A stretch of 64,000 nt of DNA. Origin: Olsenella uli. Lineage in GTDB: Bacteria > Actinomycetota > Coriobacteriia > Coriobacteriales > Atopobiaceae. The notes under the pieces were generated by a model that had not been told where the DNA came from, searched no databases, and saw nothing but the letters and a program-made list of their open reading frames with translations. The DNA is taken from the NCBI RefSeq assembly GCF_016900775.1, contig NZ_JACJKN010000001.1, forward strand, positions 124,001-188,000, read 5' to 3'. A program made the translations under genes and the position numbers. Below, in pieces: positions 9,793-18,564 of the stretch; within the stretch, counting starts at the first letter, position 1, and every line of letters begins with the position of its first letter.

Positions 9793-10017
9793 GGCGCAAT
9801 CAGGCCCTTGGTGCGAAGGCCGGGGCGCCGCCGCGCGCAGTCGGGCCCCTGGTGCGAAGCGTTTTTTGGAAAAGCGCCGTTTTTCCAAGGCGTGGGAGAG
9901 CTGCGACCTGGCAAATGCTCGGCTGGCTACTCGCACCACCCGTGAAAACGCTTCGCACCAGGGGCCCGACTGCGCGCGGCGGCGCCCCGGCCTTCGCACC
10001 AAGGGCCTGATTGCGCA
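9793..10017. repeat. Class II fold-back array, family A, copy 2 (near-perfect 67-bp arms)
   Basis: Two forward units (GTGCGAAG at 9811 and 9852) face two inverted units (CTTCGCAC at 9951 and 9992); both pairs are 41 bp apart. The whole left arm, including the 16-bp spacer between units, is complementary to the right arm over about 67 bp. The 88-bp centre holds a small GGAAAA/TTTTTCC hairpin. It fills the icd upstream region, directly after the stop of the next gene (10022). I see no coding frame. Confidence 0.9.
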
Positions 10018-10021
10018 GCCT

Positions 10022-11824
10022 TTAGCCCCTGCGCCCGGGAAAGAGCCACTCCGGCTGGTCCGCGCTCACTACGCGGGCGCAGGCATAGGCGTCTGCGAGC
10101 GCGAGCGTGGCGATTGCCTCGTAGCTGTCGCCCGCCGGGAGCAGCGCCAGCGCCGACCCCTCGTTGGGCACGAGCAGCACGGTCCTGTCGAGGACGGGGT
10201 CGTAGGCGGGGGTTGCCGCGCGCGGGTTGCGCGCGACCAGCGCGGCCCCAGAGAAGACGGGGGAGGACATCGTCGGGTCGAACGACGCCTCGGCGAACGA
10301 GGAGAGGTAGCATGCCGGCCTGCCGGCGCCCTTGGTGGAGAACTCGACCAGTTGCCAGGGGATGTCTCCCGCAAGAGGGGAGAGGAGCGCCCGAATGGGC
10401 TCTCCGTCCGCGGTGAGCAGGCCCGTGTCGAAGGAGGCGGCCGCGCCGTCGGAGGCGACGGCGATCTTTCCCTCGGAGACGATGCGGGTGACCGTCATCA
10501 TGAGGTAGTCCCTGAGGATGGCGAGGCCCTCCCCCCAGGGCTCCGGCGCCGCAAGCGCCGCGAGGCGCTCGAGGGCGTCATCCCAGGGGCCGAGGGCGAT
10601 GGTCGAGGTGAGGACCTGCAGCGGGTCGGCGCCGCCATCCGCGCCGGCCCCGGCGAAGGCCGCCCACGCCCCGGCGGGCGCGCTGCCAAGCCCCTCGAGG
10701 CCGACCTCCTCCGCCTTGCCCGCGTCGACCTCGGTGAGCGCCCAGCGCTTGCCGGAGACGGGGCGCGCGGAGCGGCGCAGCGTGACGCGCACCGGGGTCA
10801 CGCCGTCGGCCTGCAGGTAGCGCAGGGAAAAGGACACGTTGCTCCGCGTGCCCTCGAGGGCGTCCGTCGAGCGCGCGGCGCGGAAGTCCTCCTCGAGCAC
10901 GGCAAGCGGGTCCACGTTGGGCGGGAGCACCTGGTAGAGGAGGCTCAGCTGCTCGTCGGAGCAGCGAATGTCGGCGTGGAAGTCCTGTGGGAGGTCGGCG
11001 CGGACGCGGGGGGCGACGTCGGGCAGGGGGATGGCATCTGCCTCGGGCTCCTCCCGCGCGGGCGGGGTCTCGGGCACGTAGGTGATGGTGAAGGAGATGG
11101 GAGGCTCGTGCGCGGGCCCGGCGGGTGCGGACTCGGCGGGCGTCTTTGGCTCGGCGGCCGTTGCGTCGTCGGGCGCCTCTTCCGCGGCGGCCTCGGCCTC
11201 TGGGGCGTCGGCCGTGGGCCCGGCGGGCGCCTCGGCGCCTGGGGTGGGCTCGCTCTGCCCGGCGTCCCGATCCGGCTGGCCGGCATCAGGGGTCGGCCGG
11301 TCCTCCCCCGTGCCCGGCTCGCCGCCTGCCACCTTCTTCTCCTCCTCGGTAGGCGTCTGGGCCTGTGCCTCGGCCTCGGGAGCGGGCACCTGTCCCGCCT
11401 TGGGCTCGGCGGGCACCTCGGCCTCGGGGGCCTTGGCATCCTGCCCGCCCTTCTCGTCAGGCCGCTCGACGTGCCGCGGCTTCACGGGCTTGAGCGCCTT
11501 GGCGCCGCGCTTGCGCTTCCAGGGCTTGCCGTTCGCGGCCGCCTTGTCCCCGGCGCCCTGCGCCCGCTCGAGCGCGCGGTCATACTCCTCGCACGCGAGG
11601 ACCGTCGCGTACACGTAGCCCTTCTTGAAGACCGTCAGCTTGATGAACTCGGGAAGCTGCTCGCAGAGCTCGCGCATGTCGGCGCAGCCGAGGTCCGCGG
11701 GCACGATGCCGTCTGCGGCGAGCGCCTCCTCTGCGCGCGGCAGGAGCGTCTGCCTGTTCCGTCCCAGCTCGCGTGAGAGGAGCTGGTACAGGTAGACCCG
11801 GTTGCCGGGGGTGATCCTAGTCAT
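10022..11824 (-). CDS. DUF3825-like protein with a long Pro/Glu/Ala linker
   Basis: A 600-residue protein. The ATG at 11824 follows GCAAGGAGG. Residues 1-95 form a small domain (YLYQLLSRELGRNRQTLLP, then ELCEQLPEFIKLTVFKKGYVY) resembling the short winged-helix-like units that precede DUF3825. Residues of about 95-265 are Pro/Glu/Ala/Lys-rich and probably disordered. The C-terminal half (about 290-600) contains ILRDYLMMTVTRIVSEGKI, ASFDTGLLTADGEPIRALL and PWQLVEFSTKGAG, which I recognise as DUF3825-like. That family is proposed to bind RNA or nucleic acid, but no function is proven. It appears monocistronic, with a class II array after its stop. Confidence 0.65.
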   Translation of the reverse strand: MTRITPGNRVYLYQLLSRELGRNRQTLLPRAEEALAADGIVPADLGCADMRELCEQLPEFIKLTVFKKGYVYATVLACEEYDRALERAQGAGDKAAANGKPWKRKRGAKALKPVKPRHVERPDEKGGQDAKAPEAEVPAEPKAGQVPAPEAEAQAQTPTEEEKKVAGGEPGTGEDRPTPDAGQPDRDAGQSEPTPGAEAPAGPTADAPEAEAAAEEAPDDATAAEPKTPAESAPAGPAHEPPISFTITYVPETPPAREEPEADAIPLPDVAPRVRADLPQDFHADIRCSDEQLSLLYQVLPPNVDPLAVLEEDFRAARSTDALEGTRSNVSFSLRYLQADGVTPVRVTLRRSARPVSGKRWALTEVDAGKAEEVGLEGLGSAPAGAWAAFAGAGADGGADPLQVLTSTIALGPWDDALERLAALAAPEPWGEGLAILRDYLMMTVTRIVSEGKIAVASDGAAASFDTGLLTADGEPIRALLSPLAGDIPWQLVEFSTKGAGRPACYLSSFAEASFDPTMSSPVFSGAALVARNPRAATPAYDPVLDRTVLLVPNEGSALALLPAGDSYEAIATLALADAYACARVVSADQPEWLFPGRRG

Positions 11825-12019
11825 GGTGCCTCCTTGCGTTGCTCGCCCTGGGGCGTGAAGTTGCGAGCACACTACCTTACTACCCATTCCGGCCGGGTGC
11901 CGGGCGCGTCTTGCGAGCGGTCTCGCGGCGTCGCCCGCCGTCAGCCGAAAAGGCGCGGCAAGAAGGCGCCTCCTCGTGGCGAACTGCTAGCATCGAGGGA
12001 GCGACCGGAGGGAGCGCCC

Positions 12020-12925
12020 ATGAGGATACGAGACGTTCTTGGGGCGGCGGGAATCGCCGTCGGTGCCGCAGCGGGAATCGCGGCGGGAGCCTGCGCGCTC
12101 GTGGCGCCGCGCCGCGGCGACGAGGGGCTGGAGGAGCGCTGGGCGGAGATTGCCCGCCACCGCTACGCGCACCGGGGCCTGCATGCCGCCGGCATCCCCG
12201 AGAACTCGCTCGCCGCCTTCGCCAAGGCGCGCGAGCTGGGGTTTGGTGTCGAGCTTGACGTCCGCCTCACGCTCGACGGCGCGCTCGTCGTGATTCACGA
12301 CTCGTGTCTGGAGCGCCTCTGCGGCCGCTCGGGGCTGGTCGAGCAGCTGACCCTTGCCGAGCTCGGCGAGTGCCGGCTCATGGGTACGGACGAGGGCATC
12401 CCCACGCTCGACGAGGTGCTGCGGCTGTTTGACGCGGCGGGCGATGCCGATGCTGCCCCGGCGCCTCCCGTGATCATCGAGCTCAAGACCGCGGATGCCA
12501 ACGCAGGGCTGCTCGCCGGCCGCGCGATGGCGTGCATCGACTGCTATGACCTTCGCTTTTGCGTGGAGAGCTTCGATTCTCGCGTGCTCCGCTGGCTGCG
12601 CTCCCACCGTCCGGACGTCCTGCGCGGCCAGCTCGTGCGGAGCTTCCTGGGCGAGAAGGACCTCGACCCGCTGCGTCGCCTCGGGGCGACGGCGCTTCTC
12701 GGCAACGTGGCGGCACGGCCGGACTTCATCGCGTGCCGGTTCCGCGACCGGGGCCTCCCGGCGGTCCGGCTGGCCTGCGGGCGGCTCGGCGCGCACCTTG
12801 TCACCTGGACGATCCGCTCCGAGCGGGAGATGCTGGAGAGCGAGGCCGAGGGAGCGCCGGTGATCTTCGAGGGCTTCATCCCCGATTCGCTCTCCACGGT
12901 CGGCGGGGAGGCGCGCCCCGCCTAG
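12020..12925 (+). CDS. Glycerophosphodiester phosphodiesterase, membrane-anchored
   Basis: Hydrolyses glycerophosphodiesters to glycerol 3-phosphate and an alcohol. The 301-residue protein begins with a hydrophobic helix (about 8-30), so it is probably tethered with the enzyme outside. Catalytic signatures of the GDPD TIM barrel are present: H51-R52, E61-N62, E78/D80 and H93-D94 (VIHDSCLERL), then IELKTAD and the closing VTWTIRSEREM. The ATG at 12020 follows GGAGGG. Its stop codon interlocks with that of the convergent trmB gene (CTAG at 12922-12925), leaving no spacer for a terminator. Confidence 0.9.
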   Translation: MRIRDVLGAAGIAVGAAAGIAAGACALVAPRRGDEGLEERWAEIARHRYAHRGLHAAGIPENSLAAFAKARELGFGVELDVRLTLDGALVVIHDSCLERLCGRSGLVEQLTLAELGECRLMGTDEGIPTLDEVLRLFDAAGDADAAPAPPVIIELKTADANAGLLAGRAMACIDCYDLRFCVESFDSRVLRWLRSHRPDVLRGQLVRSFLGEKDLDPLRRLGATALLGNVAARPDFIACRFRDRGLPAVRLACGRLGAHLVTWTIRSEREMLESEAEGAPVIFEGFIPDSLSTVGGEARPA

Positions 12926-13773
12926 CGGCCCGCGCCGCGGGAGGAGAGCCGCTCCGCGCGGTTCCTGAGGTTGGCGACCGTCGCCTGCATGCCGTGCGGT
13001 GCGTAGGAGAGCCTCTCGAGCGAGGCCAGGTCCTGGGGGAGATAGGCCGCAAGCGAGAGCTCCGCCGTCTGCTCCGCGCGCTCGGGCGCGGGGCCGGGGG
13101 TGACGACGAGGGAGAGCACCTTCGCGCCCTGCGCGCTCAGACGCTCCTCGTACTCGCTCGTGGGCTCGTCGGGATAGTCCGCCCGCGCATCGCGCGACTC
13201 CCAGAGGATGCGGTAGCCGGCAAGCGGCACCTGCGTGAGCATGAAGTCAAAGAGCGGCTGGCTGTCGGTCTTGAAGGCCACCTCGCCGCCTGCGGCGAGC
13301 ACCCCCCGAAAGTCTATGAGGCGCTCCATGCTCGCCATGCGTAGATGGGCGTCGCGCTTGCGGGGAAACGGCGTGGGGAAGTTGAGGTAGATGCGCGCGA
13401 GCTCGCCGGGCGAGAAGAACTCGCGGACGCGCATGCCGGTGCCGGGGACCACGATCACGTTGGAAAGGCCGCTCTCGCAGACGCGCTGGGCCGCGTAGGC
13501 CACGCAGATCGGCTCGGCGTCCATGGCGACGAAGAGCACCTCGGGCTCGCGGCGGGCCGCCTCGACGGCAAAGGCCCCCTTCCCGCAGCCAAGGTCGAGG
13601 CGCACCTCGCGGTAGCGCCCGGCCCCCGCCTCGGCGCCGATGCCGCGCCAGCAGGCCTCCGCCCACCGGCCGCGCCAGCGCTCGGGCGTGAGCTCGATGG
13701 CGTCCGCGTAGCGCTCGAGGCGCTCCTCGAGGACGAAGTTCTTGGGAAGCCTCGCATGAAGGGCGTGGGGCAT
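12922..13773 (-). CDS. trmB: tRNA (guanine-N7-)-methyltransferase
   Basis: Methylates G46 of tRNA using S-adenosylmethionine. It has 283 residues, slightly longer than usual because of a C-terminal extension. The SAM-binding motif DLGCGKG is at 60-66. The TrmB signature region reads YLNFPTPFPRKRDAHLRM at about 129-146, where many homologues have FPDPWPKKRH. The end, including AQTAELSLAAYLP-like residues and ANLRNRAERLS, is less conserved. Overlap of stop codons with the glycerophosphodiesterase gene makes the pair strictly convergent. A class I palindrome lies just upstream. Confidence 0.92.
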   Translation of the reverse strand: MPHALHARLPKNFVLEERLERYADAIELTPERWRGRWAEACWRGIGAEAGAGRYREVRLDLGCGKGAFAVEAARREPEVLFVAMDAEPICVAYAAQRVCESGLSNVIVVPGTGMRVREFFSPGELARIYLNFPTPFPRKRDAHLRMASMERLIDFRGVLAAGGEVAFKTDSQPLFDFMLTQVPLAGYRILWESRDARADYPDEPTSEYEERLSAQGAKVLSLVVTPGPAPERAEQTAELSLAAYLPQDLASLERLSYAPHGMQATVANLRNRAERLSSRGAGR

Positions 13774-13792
13774 GGGTTCTCCGTTTCCGGAC

Positions 13793-13878
13793 GTTGCCTA
13801 TTTGGGGACAGGCCCCTTTTAGGCATGTTTTCTAGCATGCAAACATGCCTAAAAGGGGCCTGTCCCCAAATAGGCAAC
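13793..13878. repeat. Class I palindrome, family P2, copy 1
   Basis: Perfect 38-bp arms (13793-13830 and 13841-13878) with a 10-nt loop. The core is TTTGGGGACAGGCCCCTTTT, then AGGCATG. It lies between the yfbR-like stop (13886) and the trmB start. It resembles REP sequences of the kind moved by RAYT transposases, but no such gene is present in the window. Confidence 0.9.
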
Positions 13879-13885
13879 GGGAGGG

Positions 13886-14488
13886 TTAGAGCAGCTCGTC
13901 GAGGGTGGCTCCGTAGGAGGGAAGGAACTCGGACACGAAGTCGGCGACCTCGGGGAGCTCTGCCGCCATCTCGTCCACCGCGGCGCGGCAGGTCCGCTCC
14001 GCGCTCGTGAACTCGGCGTTGCCGGCACGGCGCTCGTCGACGCACTTGATGAGCGCGGAGATCTTGTCGGCCGCCTTCACGAGCCGTCGGAGGTAGAGCT
14101 CGTCCTCGTCTGCCCCCTCCGGCGTCCAGAAGACGTCCTCGAGGCAGGGGCGCAGGTCGTTTGGAAGCGCCGCCAGGAGCTGGCGCTCCGCCTCTCGCTC
14201 GACGGCGCCGTACGCGCTTCTGATGGTCCCGTCGTGGTACTTCACGGGCGTGGGCATGTCGCCGGTGATGATCTCCGAGGCGTCGTGGTAGAGCGCCACG
14301 AGCGCGGCGCGCTCGGCGTTGAGCGAGCGGCCATGGCGAGCGTTGCCCACGACGCAGAGCATGTGGGCGATGAGCGCCACCTCGAGCGTGTGCTCGGAGA
14401 GGCTCTCGGGGCGAGAGCTCCGCATGAGGGCCCAGCGCTCGATGTACTTCATGCGCGAGAGCAGCGCGAGGAAGTGGGACTCGGCCAT
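13886..14488 (-). CDS. yfbR: 5'-deoxynucleotidase, YfbR family (HD domain)
   Basis: Removes phosphate from deoxyribonucleoside 5'-monophosphates. The 200-residue protein lines up with the E. coli enzyme almost position for position: R18-W19, H33 (SEHTLEVALIAH), H68-D69 with E72 (YHDASEIITGDMPTPVKY) and D77. The last metal Asp is probably D141. The ATG at 14488 follows CAAGGAG, and the residues before it in the longer frame have no similarity. Single gene, followed by a class I palindrome. Confidence 0.92.
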   Translation of the reverse strand: MAESHFLALLSRMKYIERWALMRSSRPESLSEHTLEVALIAHMLCVVGNARHGRSLNAERAALVALYHDASEIITGDMPTPVKYHDGTIRSAYGAVEREAERQLLAALPNDLRPCLEDVFWTPEGADEDELYLRRLVKAADKISALIKCVDERRAGNAEFTSAERTCRAAVDEMAAELPEVADFVSEFLPSYGATLDELL

Positions 14489-14530
14489 GGCGGCTCCTTG
14501 GTTCGTCCAACGTGTCGCAGCAATGATATA

Positions 14531-14560
14531 CCGCCCGCCGGACAACAATCCGACGGGCGG
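14531..14560 (-). terminator. Intrinsic terminator of the pyrophosphatase gene
   Basis: A 12-bp stem with one mismatch (14531-14542 with 14549-14560) and a 6-nt loop, followed on the minus strand by TATATCATT. It starts about 30 nt past the stop at 14594. Confidence 0.65.
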
Positions 14561-14593
14561 CGGTCGTGCATCACTGGCGTCAGGCGCAAGGCG

Positions 14594-16261
14594 CTAGTCC
14601 GTGCCCTCTTGGATGCTCTGGAGCGTGGCCATGAGGGCGGGGATGACCTGCTTCTTGCGGCTGACGACGCCCGGCAGCTTGGCCATGCCGTCGGTCGGCT
14701 CCACGTCAAAGGCGCGCGCGATGATGTCCTCGGCGCCCTCGCCGTACCACAGCATCTCGCTCGACGAGCTCTTGACGTCGGTGAACAGGTAGAAGACGAG
14801 CGGCAGCTCCTCGAGCGCGGCGGCCTCCCTCAGGTAGGGGCCCACGAGCTCCTCGGCCGCCTTGCGGCTCTTCTCGGTCATGTAGGTGCCCTGGCCCACG
14901 CCAAACTTGACGTTGCCGCGGCTGAAGATCTTGAAGTCGCCGCCGAAGACCTCCTCCGCCGTGCGGCCGGTGAGGTCGGCGCCGGCCTCGAACATCTCGT
15001 CGGCATAGGCGTTGATGTCGACGTCGGCGATCTTGGCGAGCGCGTTTGCGGTGTCGCGGTCGATCTGCGTGCAGGTGGGCGAGCGGAAGGCCAGCGTGTC
15101 GGAGAGGATGGCCGAGAGCATGAGCCCGGCGATGTCCTTGGGGATTTCCACGTTGTTCTCGCGATAGATCATGTAGACGATCGTGCAGGTGCAGCCGACG
15201 GGCACGTTGCGGAAGTACGCGGGCCCCTCGGTCTCGATGGAGCCGATGCGGTGGTGGTCGATGATCTCCATGATCTCCGCCTGCTCGAGGCCCTCGACGG
15301 ACTGCGAGCGCTCGTTGTGGTCCACGAGGATGACGTGCTTCTTCTTGGCGGCGAGGAGGTTCGGCGAGCTCACGAGACCCACGTAGTGGCTGTTCTCGTC
15401 GATGACGGGGAAGTAGCGGTGACGCGAGTGGGCCATCATCTTGCGCGCGTCGTCGACGGAGGTGTTGACGCTCACCTTGAGGATGCCCTCGGAGAGCATC
15501 TTGGCGCGCACGGGGATGGACATCGAGATGATGCGCGCCGCGGCATAGGTATCATACGGCGTGGTGATGATCGCGCAGCCATGGCGCTCGGCGGACGAGA
15601 TGACCTTGCTCGAGATGTGCGCGCTGCAGCAGACCACAAGGCAGCTCGCGTCGCTCTCGACGGCAAACTGCTGGGTCTCGTAGCGGTTGGTCACAAGGAC
15701 GATGTCGCCGGGCTTGACGGTGTCCTCCATCATCTCGGGCGTGGTGCCCACGCGGACGCAGCCGCCGGTGACGCGGCCGGTGGGGTCGCCGAGGATCATC
15801 TCGCCCTTGAGGGTGTCGACGATGTTGGCGTAGCAGGTGCGCGACTCGCCGATCACGCTCATGTCAAAGACGTCCATGTTGGCGTTGGCGATGTCCTTGA
15901 CGGCGATGAGGCCCTCGAGGTTGTTCTCCTCGTCGGTGACGCAGAGGGTGTCGGTCTTAGCCTCGCGCATGAGGTTCCATGCCGCAAAGAGGCTCATCTC
16001 GCCGTCGATGCCGCCCTGGCGCTGGATCTCCGTGTCCTTGATCTGCGGGGTGACGGAGGTGATGAGCTCGGGCTCGGCAAAGCCGAAGTGCCTGAGCACG
16101 AAGGCCGTCTCTCGGTTGATGGCGCCCGCGCGGCGCGGCTGGTAGATGTCCGTGTGCTCGACGGCGTTCTTGAGGTGCGCGTACGCGATGGCCGAGCAGA
16201 TGCTGTCCGTGTCCGGGTGCAGGTGACCGATGACGTTGACCTTGCGGATACCCTCTGGCAT
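14594..16261 (-). CDS. Manganese-dependent inorganic pyrophosphatase with CBS and DRTGG domains
   Basis: Hydrolyses pyrophosphate in the cytoplasm; the family II enzyme is Mn-dependent. The 555-residue protein has the DHH catalytic domain split by a regulatory insert, as in CBS-PPases. HLHPDTDS lies at 13-20. A CBS motif (DTLCVTDEENNLEGLIAVKD) begins near residue 105, a DRTGG-like region follows, and a second CBS (RHRYFPVIDEN) comes before VDHNERSQ and EIIDHHRIG. The DHHA2 part closes the protein. CBS pairs in this family bind adenine nucleotides to tune activity. If the phosphofructokinase here truly uses PPi, this enzyme would compete with it for the same pool. Confidence 0.92.
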   Translation of the reverse strand: MPEGIRKVNVIGHLHPDTDSICSAIAYAHLKNAVEHTDIYQPRRAGAINRETAFVLRHFGFAEPELITSVTPQIKDTEIQRQGGIDGEMSLFAAWNLMREAKTDTLCVTDEENNLEGLIAVKDIANANMDVFDMSVIGESRTCYANIVDTLKGEMILGDPTGRVTGGCVRVGTTPEMMEDTVKPGDIVLVTNRYETQQFAVESDASCLVVCCSAHISSKVISSAERHGCAIITTPYDTYAAARIISMSIPVRAKMLSEGILKVSVNTSVDDARKMMAHSRHRYFPVIDENSHYVGLVSSPNLLAAKKKHVILVDHNERSQSVEGLEQAEIMEIIDHHRIGSIETEGPAYFRNVPVGCTCTIVYMIYRENNVEIPKDIAGLMLSAILSDTLAFRSPTCTQIDRDTANALAKIADVDINAYADEMFEAGADLTGRTAEEVFGGDFKIFSRGNVKFGVGQGTYMTEKSRKAAEELVGPYLREAAALEELPLVFYLFTDVKSSSSEMLWYGEGAEDIIARAFDVEPTDGMAKLPGVVSRKKQVIPALMATLQSIQEGTD

Positions 16262-16426
16262 GTGCCTTCCTTCCCCCTGGTGCTTCCTCGTCTGATTGTG
16301 CCACGCACGAGGTCATGTTTTGATGTGCGGCTTGTGAACGGTACCAAAACTGCGCGACCGGACGCGCCTCTCGGCGCGTCGCGGGCCAACGTTTGTCCGC
16401 CGCAGCTGCCACCGCCCGCTTCCCGC

Positions 16427-16624
16427 TGCGAATCTGGTGGTTGTGGCAATTCCCGGCCCGGAGGCGTTGCGCGGGTTGGGGTTATGGCAGAGTCTGGGCC
16501 GCCATAACCCCAAAAAGCGCAGCACATCGAGAAGAACGGCCAGTTGTTGGGTGGCGTCGATTGCCATAACCCCAAATTCCGCGACGCTGTGGCGACGGGA
16601 ATTGCCATAGCCCCCAGATCCGCA
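16427..16624. repeat. Class II fold-back array, family F, copy 1
   Basis: The unit is close to TTGCGGATTTGGGGTTATGG followed by CAAT. Two forward units have TTGTGG at 16441 and TTATGG at 16482, 41 bp apart. Three inverted units have CCATAA/CCATAG at 16502, 16564 and 16605, spaced 62 and 41 bp. The array fills the divergent gap between the pyrophosphatase and EttA genes. The rest of the gap (16262-16426, 16625-16776) shows only a possible TAGACT -10 before ettA. Confidence 0.85.
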
Positions 16625-16776
16625 GCGCGGGGAGGGGCGTGCGGGCCGGGCGCGCCGTCCCCCCGCCTCCCGTGGCGGATTTCTCCTGCAGGCAGCGCGT
16701 TCTTCTCGCCCGGGGGAGGGGGCTGGGATAGACTCGGTGTGACGGTAAGCCCCGCACAAGAGAGGCGAGAAACCCC

Positions 16777-18456
16777 ATGGCAGAGTTTGTCTACATGTTC
16801 AACCGCGCCCGCAAGGCCGTGCACGACAAGGTCATCCTCGACGACGTCACGGTGGGCGTCTACCCCGGCGCCAAGATCGGCGTGGTGGGCCCCAACGGCG
16901 CCGGCAAGTCCACGCTCCTCAAGGTCATGGCCGGCCTCGAGGACGTCTCCAACGGCGAGGCGCGCCTCACGCCGGGCTACACCGTGGGCATCCTCCAGCA
17001 GGAGCCGCCGCTCGAGGAGGACAAGACCGTCCGCGAGAACATCGAGCTGGCCTTTGCCGACCTCCTTGCCAAGATCGAGCGCTTCAACCAGGTGAGCGCC
17101 GAGATGGCCGACCCGGATGCGGACTTTGACGCCCTCATGGCCGAGATGGGCCAGCTCCAGGACGAGATCGACGCCGCCAACGGCTGGGACCTGGACTCCC
17201 AGCTCTCCCAGGCCATGGACGCCCTGCAGTGCCCGGACCCGGACGCGCCGGTCTCCATCCTCTCCGGCGGCGAGCGTCGCCGCGTGGCGCTGTGCAAGCT
17301 GCTGCTTGAGGCACCCGACCTGCTGCTCCTTGACGAGCCCACCAACCACCTGGATGCCGAGTCGGTGCTCTGGCTGGAGCAGTTCCTGCACAAGTACCCC
17401 GGCGCCGTCATGGCCGTCACGCACGACCGCTACTTCCTCGACGACGTGGCCGAGTGGATCTGCGAGGTCGACCGCGGCCAGCTCTACCCCTACGAGGGCA
17501 ACTACTCCACCTACCTGGAGAAGAAGGCCGCGCGCCTGGAGGCCCAGAGCCAGCAGGACGCCCGCCGCGCCAAGAAGATGAAGTCCGAGCTTGCGTGGGT
17601 GCGCTCCAGCCCCAAGGCGCGCCAGGCCAAGAACCGCGCGCGCCTGGAGCGCTACGAGCAGATGGAGGCCGAGGCCCGCGCCTCCAAGCGCGTGGACTTC
17701 ACCGACATCCACATCCCCGTGGGCCCGCGCCTGGGCGCCAAGGTCCTGGAGGCCGAGCACCTCTCAAAGAGCTTCGGCGACCGCGTACTCATTGACGACC
17801 TCTCCTTCTCCCTGCCGCGCAACGGCATCGTGGGCGTGATCGGCCCCAACGGCGTGGGCAAGTCCACGCTCTTCAAGATGATCGTGGGGCAGGAGGAGCC
17901 CACGTCCGGCACCCTCGCGGTGGGGGAGACCGTCAAGCTCTCCTACGTGGACCAGATGCGCTCGGGCATCGATGCGGAGAAGACCCTCTGGGAGGTCGTC
18001 TCCGACGGCAACGACTACATCCGCGTGGGCGAGTCCGAGATCCCGAGCCGCGCCTACGTGGCGGCGTTCGGCTTCAAGGGCTCGGACCAGCAGAAGCGCG
18101 CGGGCGTGCTCTCCGGCGGCGAGCGCAACCGCCTGAACCTCGCGCTCACGCTCAAGCAGGGCGGCAACCTGCTGCTCCTGGACGAGCCCACCAACGACCT
18201 CGACGTCGAGACGCTGGAGTCCCTGGAGGAGGCGCTCGAGGAGTTCCCCGGCTGCTCCGTGGTGATCTCGCACGACCGCTGGTTCCTCGACCGCGTGGCC
18301 ACGCACATCCTCGCCTGGGAGGGCACGGACGAGAACCCTGGCCGCTGGCACTGGTTCGAGGGCAACTTCGAGGCCTACCAGGCTGACCGCGAGAAGCGCC
18401 TCGGCGCGGAGGCGTCCAAGCCCCACCGCCTGCACCGTAAGCTCACGCGCGACTAG
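16777..18456 (+). CDS. ettA: Energy-dependent translational throttle protein EttA (ABC-F)
   Basis: ABC-F ATPase that binds the ribosomal E site and gates the first elongation step according to ADP/ATP. It has 559 residues and two ABC domains. The first has GPNGAGKST at 38-46, LSGGERRRVALC and LLLDEPTNHLD. The arm and inter-domain linker contain charged helices, including KKMKSELAWVRSSPKARQAK. The second has GPNGVGKST, LSGGERNRLNLA and LLLDEPTNDLD. There are no transmembrane helices, as expected for ABC-F. A hairpin with a UACG loop follows. Assignment to EttA rather than another ABC-F rests on overall length and arm sequence. Confidence 0.95.
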   Translation: MAEFVYMFNRARKAVHDKVILDDVTVGVYPGAKIGVVGPNGAGKSTLLKVMAGLEDVSNGEARLTPGYTVGILQQEPPLEEDKTVRENIELAFADLLAKIERFNQVSAEMADPDADFDALMAEMGQLQDEIDAANGWDLDSQLSQAMDALQCPDPDAPVSILSGGERRRVALCKLLLEAPDLLLLDEPTNHLDAESVLWLEQFLHKYPGAVMAVTHDRYFLDDVAEWICEVDRGQLYPYEGNYSTYLEKKAARLEAQSQQDARRAKKMKSELAWVRSSPKARQAKNRARLERYEQMEAEARASKRVDFTDIHIPVGPRLGAKVLEAEHLSKSFGDRVLIDDLSFSLPRNGIVGVIGPNGVGKSTLFKMIVGQEEPTSGTLAVGETVKLSYVDQMRSGIDAEKTLWEVVSDGNDYIRVGESEIPSRAYVAAFGFKGSDQQKRAGVLSGGERNRLNLALTLKQGGNLLLLDEPTNDLDVETLESLEEALEEFPGCSVVISHDRWFLDRVATHILAWEGTDENPGRWHWFEGNFEAYQADREKRLGAEASKPHRLHRKLTRD

Positions 18457-18496
18457 GGATTTGTGCCCCCTCCCATAGTTTTCGAACGGTTCCCTT

Positions 18497-18546
18497 ACGG
18501 TCGCCTGACGTGACACGACTACGGTTGTGCCATGTCAGGCGACCGT
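18497..18546 (+). other. Long RNA hairpin with a C(UACG)G tetraloop
   Basis: The stem is about 23 bp (one mismatch, two G-U pairs), capped by TACG closed by C-G, the extra-stable UNCG class. It starts 40 nt after the ettA stop and ends 18 nt before the next ATG. With no T run after it, it is either a transcript 3'-end stabiliser for ettA or a leader element for the gene at 18565. Confidence 0.6.
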
Positions 18547-18564
18547 CTCGTGAAAGGGAGCCAT

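Noticed and set aside
14234-16507. 757-codon frame opposite the pyrophosphatase gene
   Set aside because: Shadow frame of a well-supported gene; composition is His/Asp/Val-rich and shows no motif.
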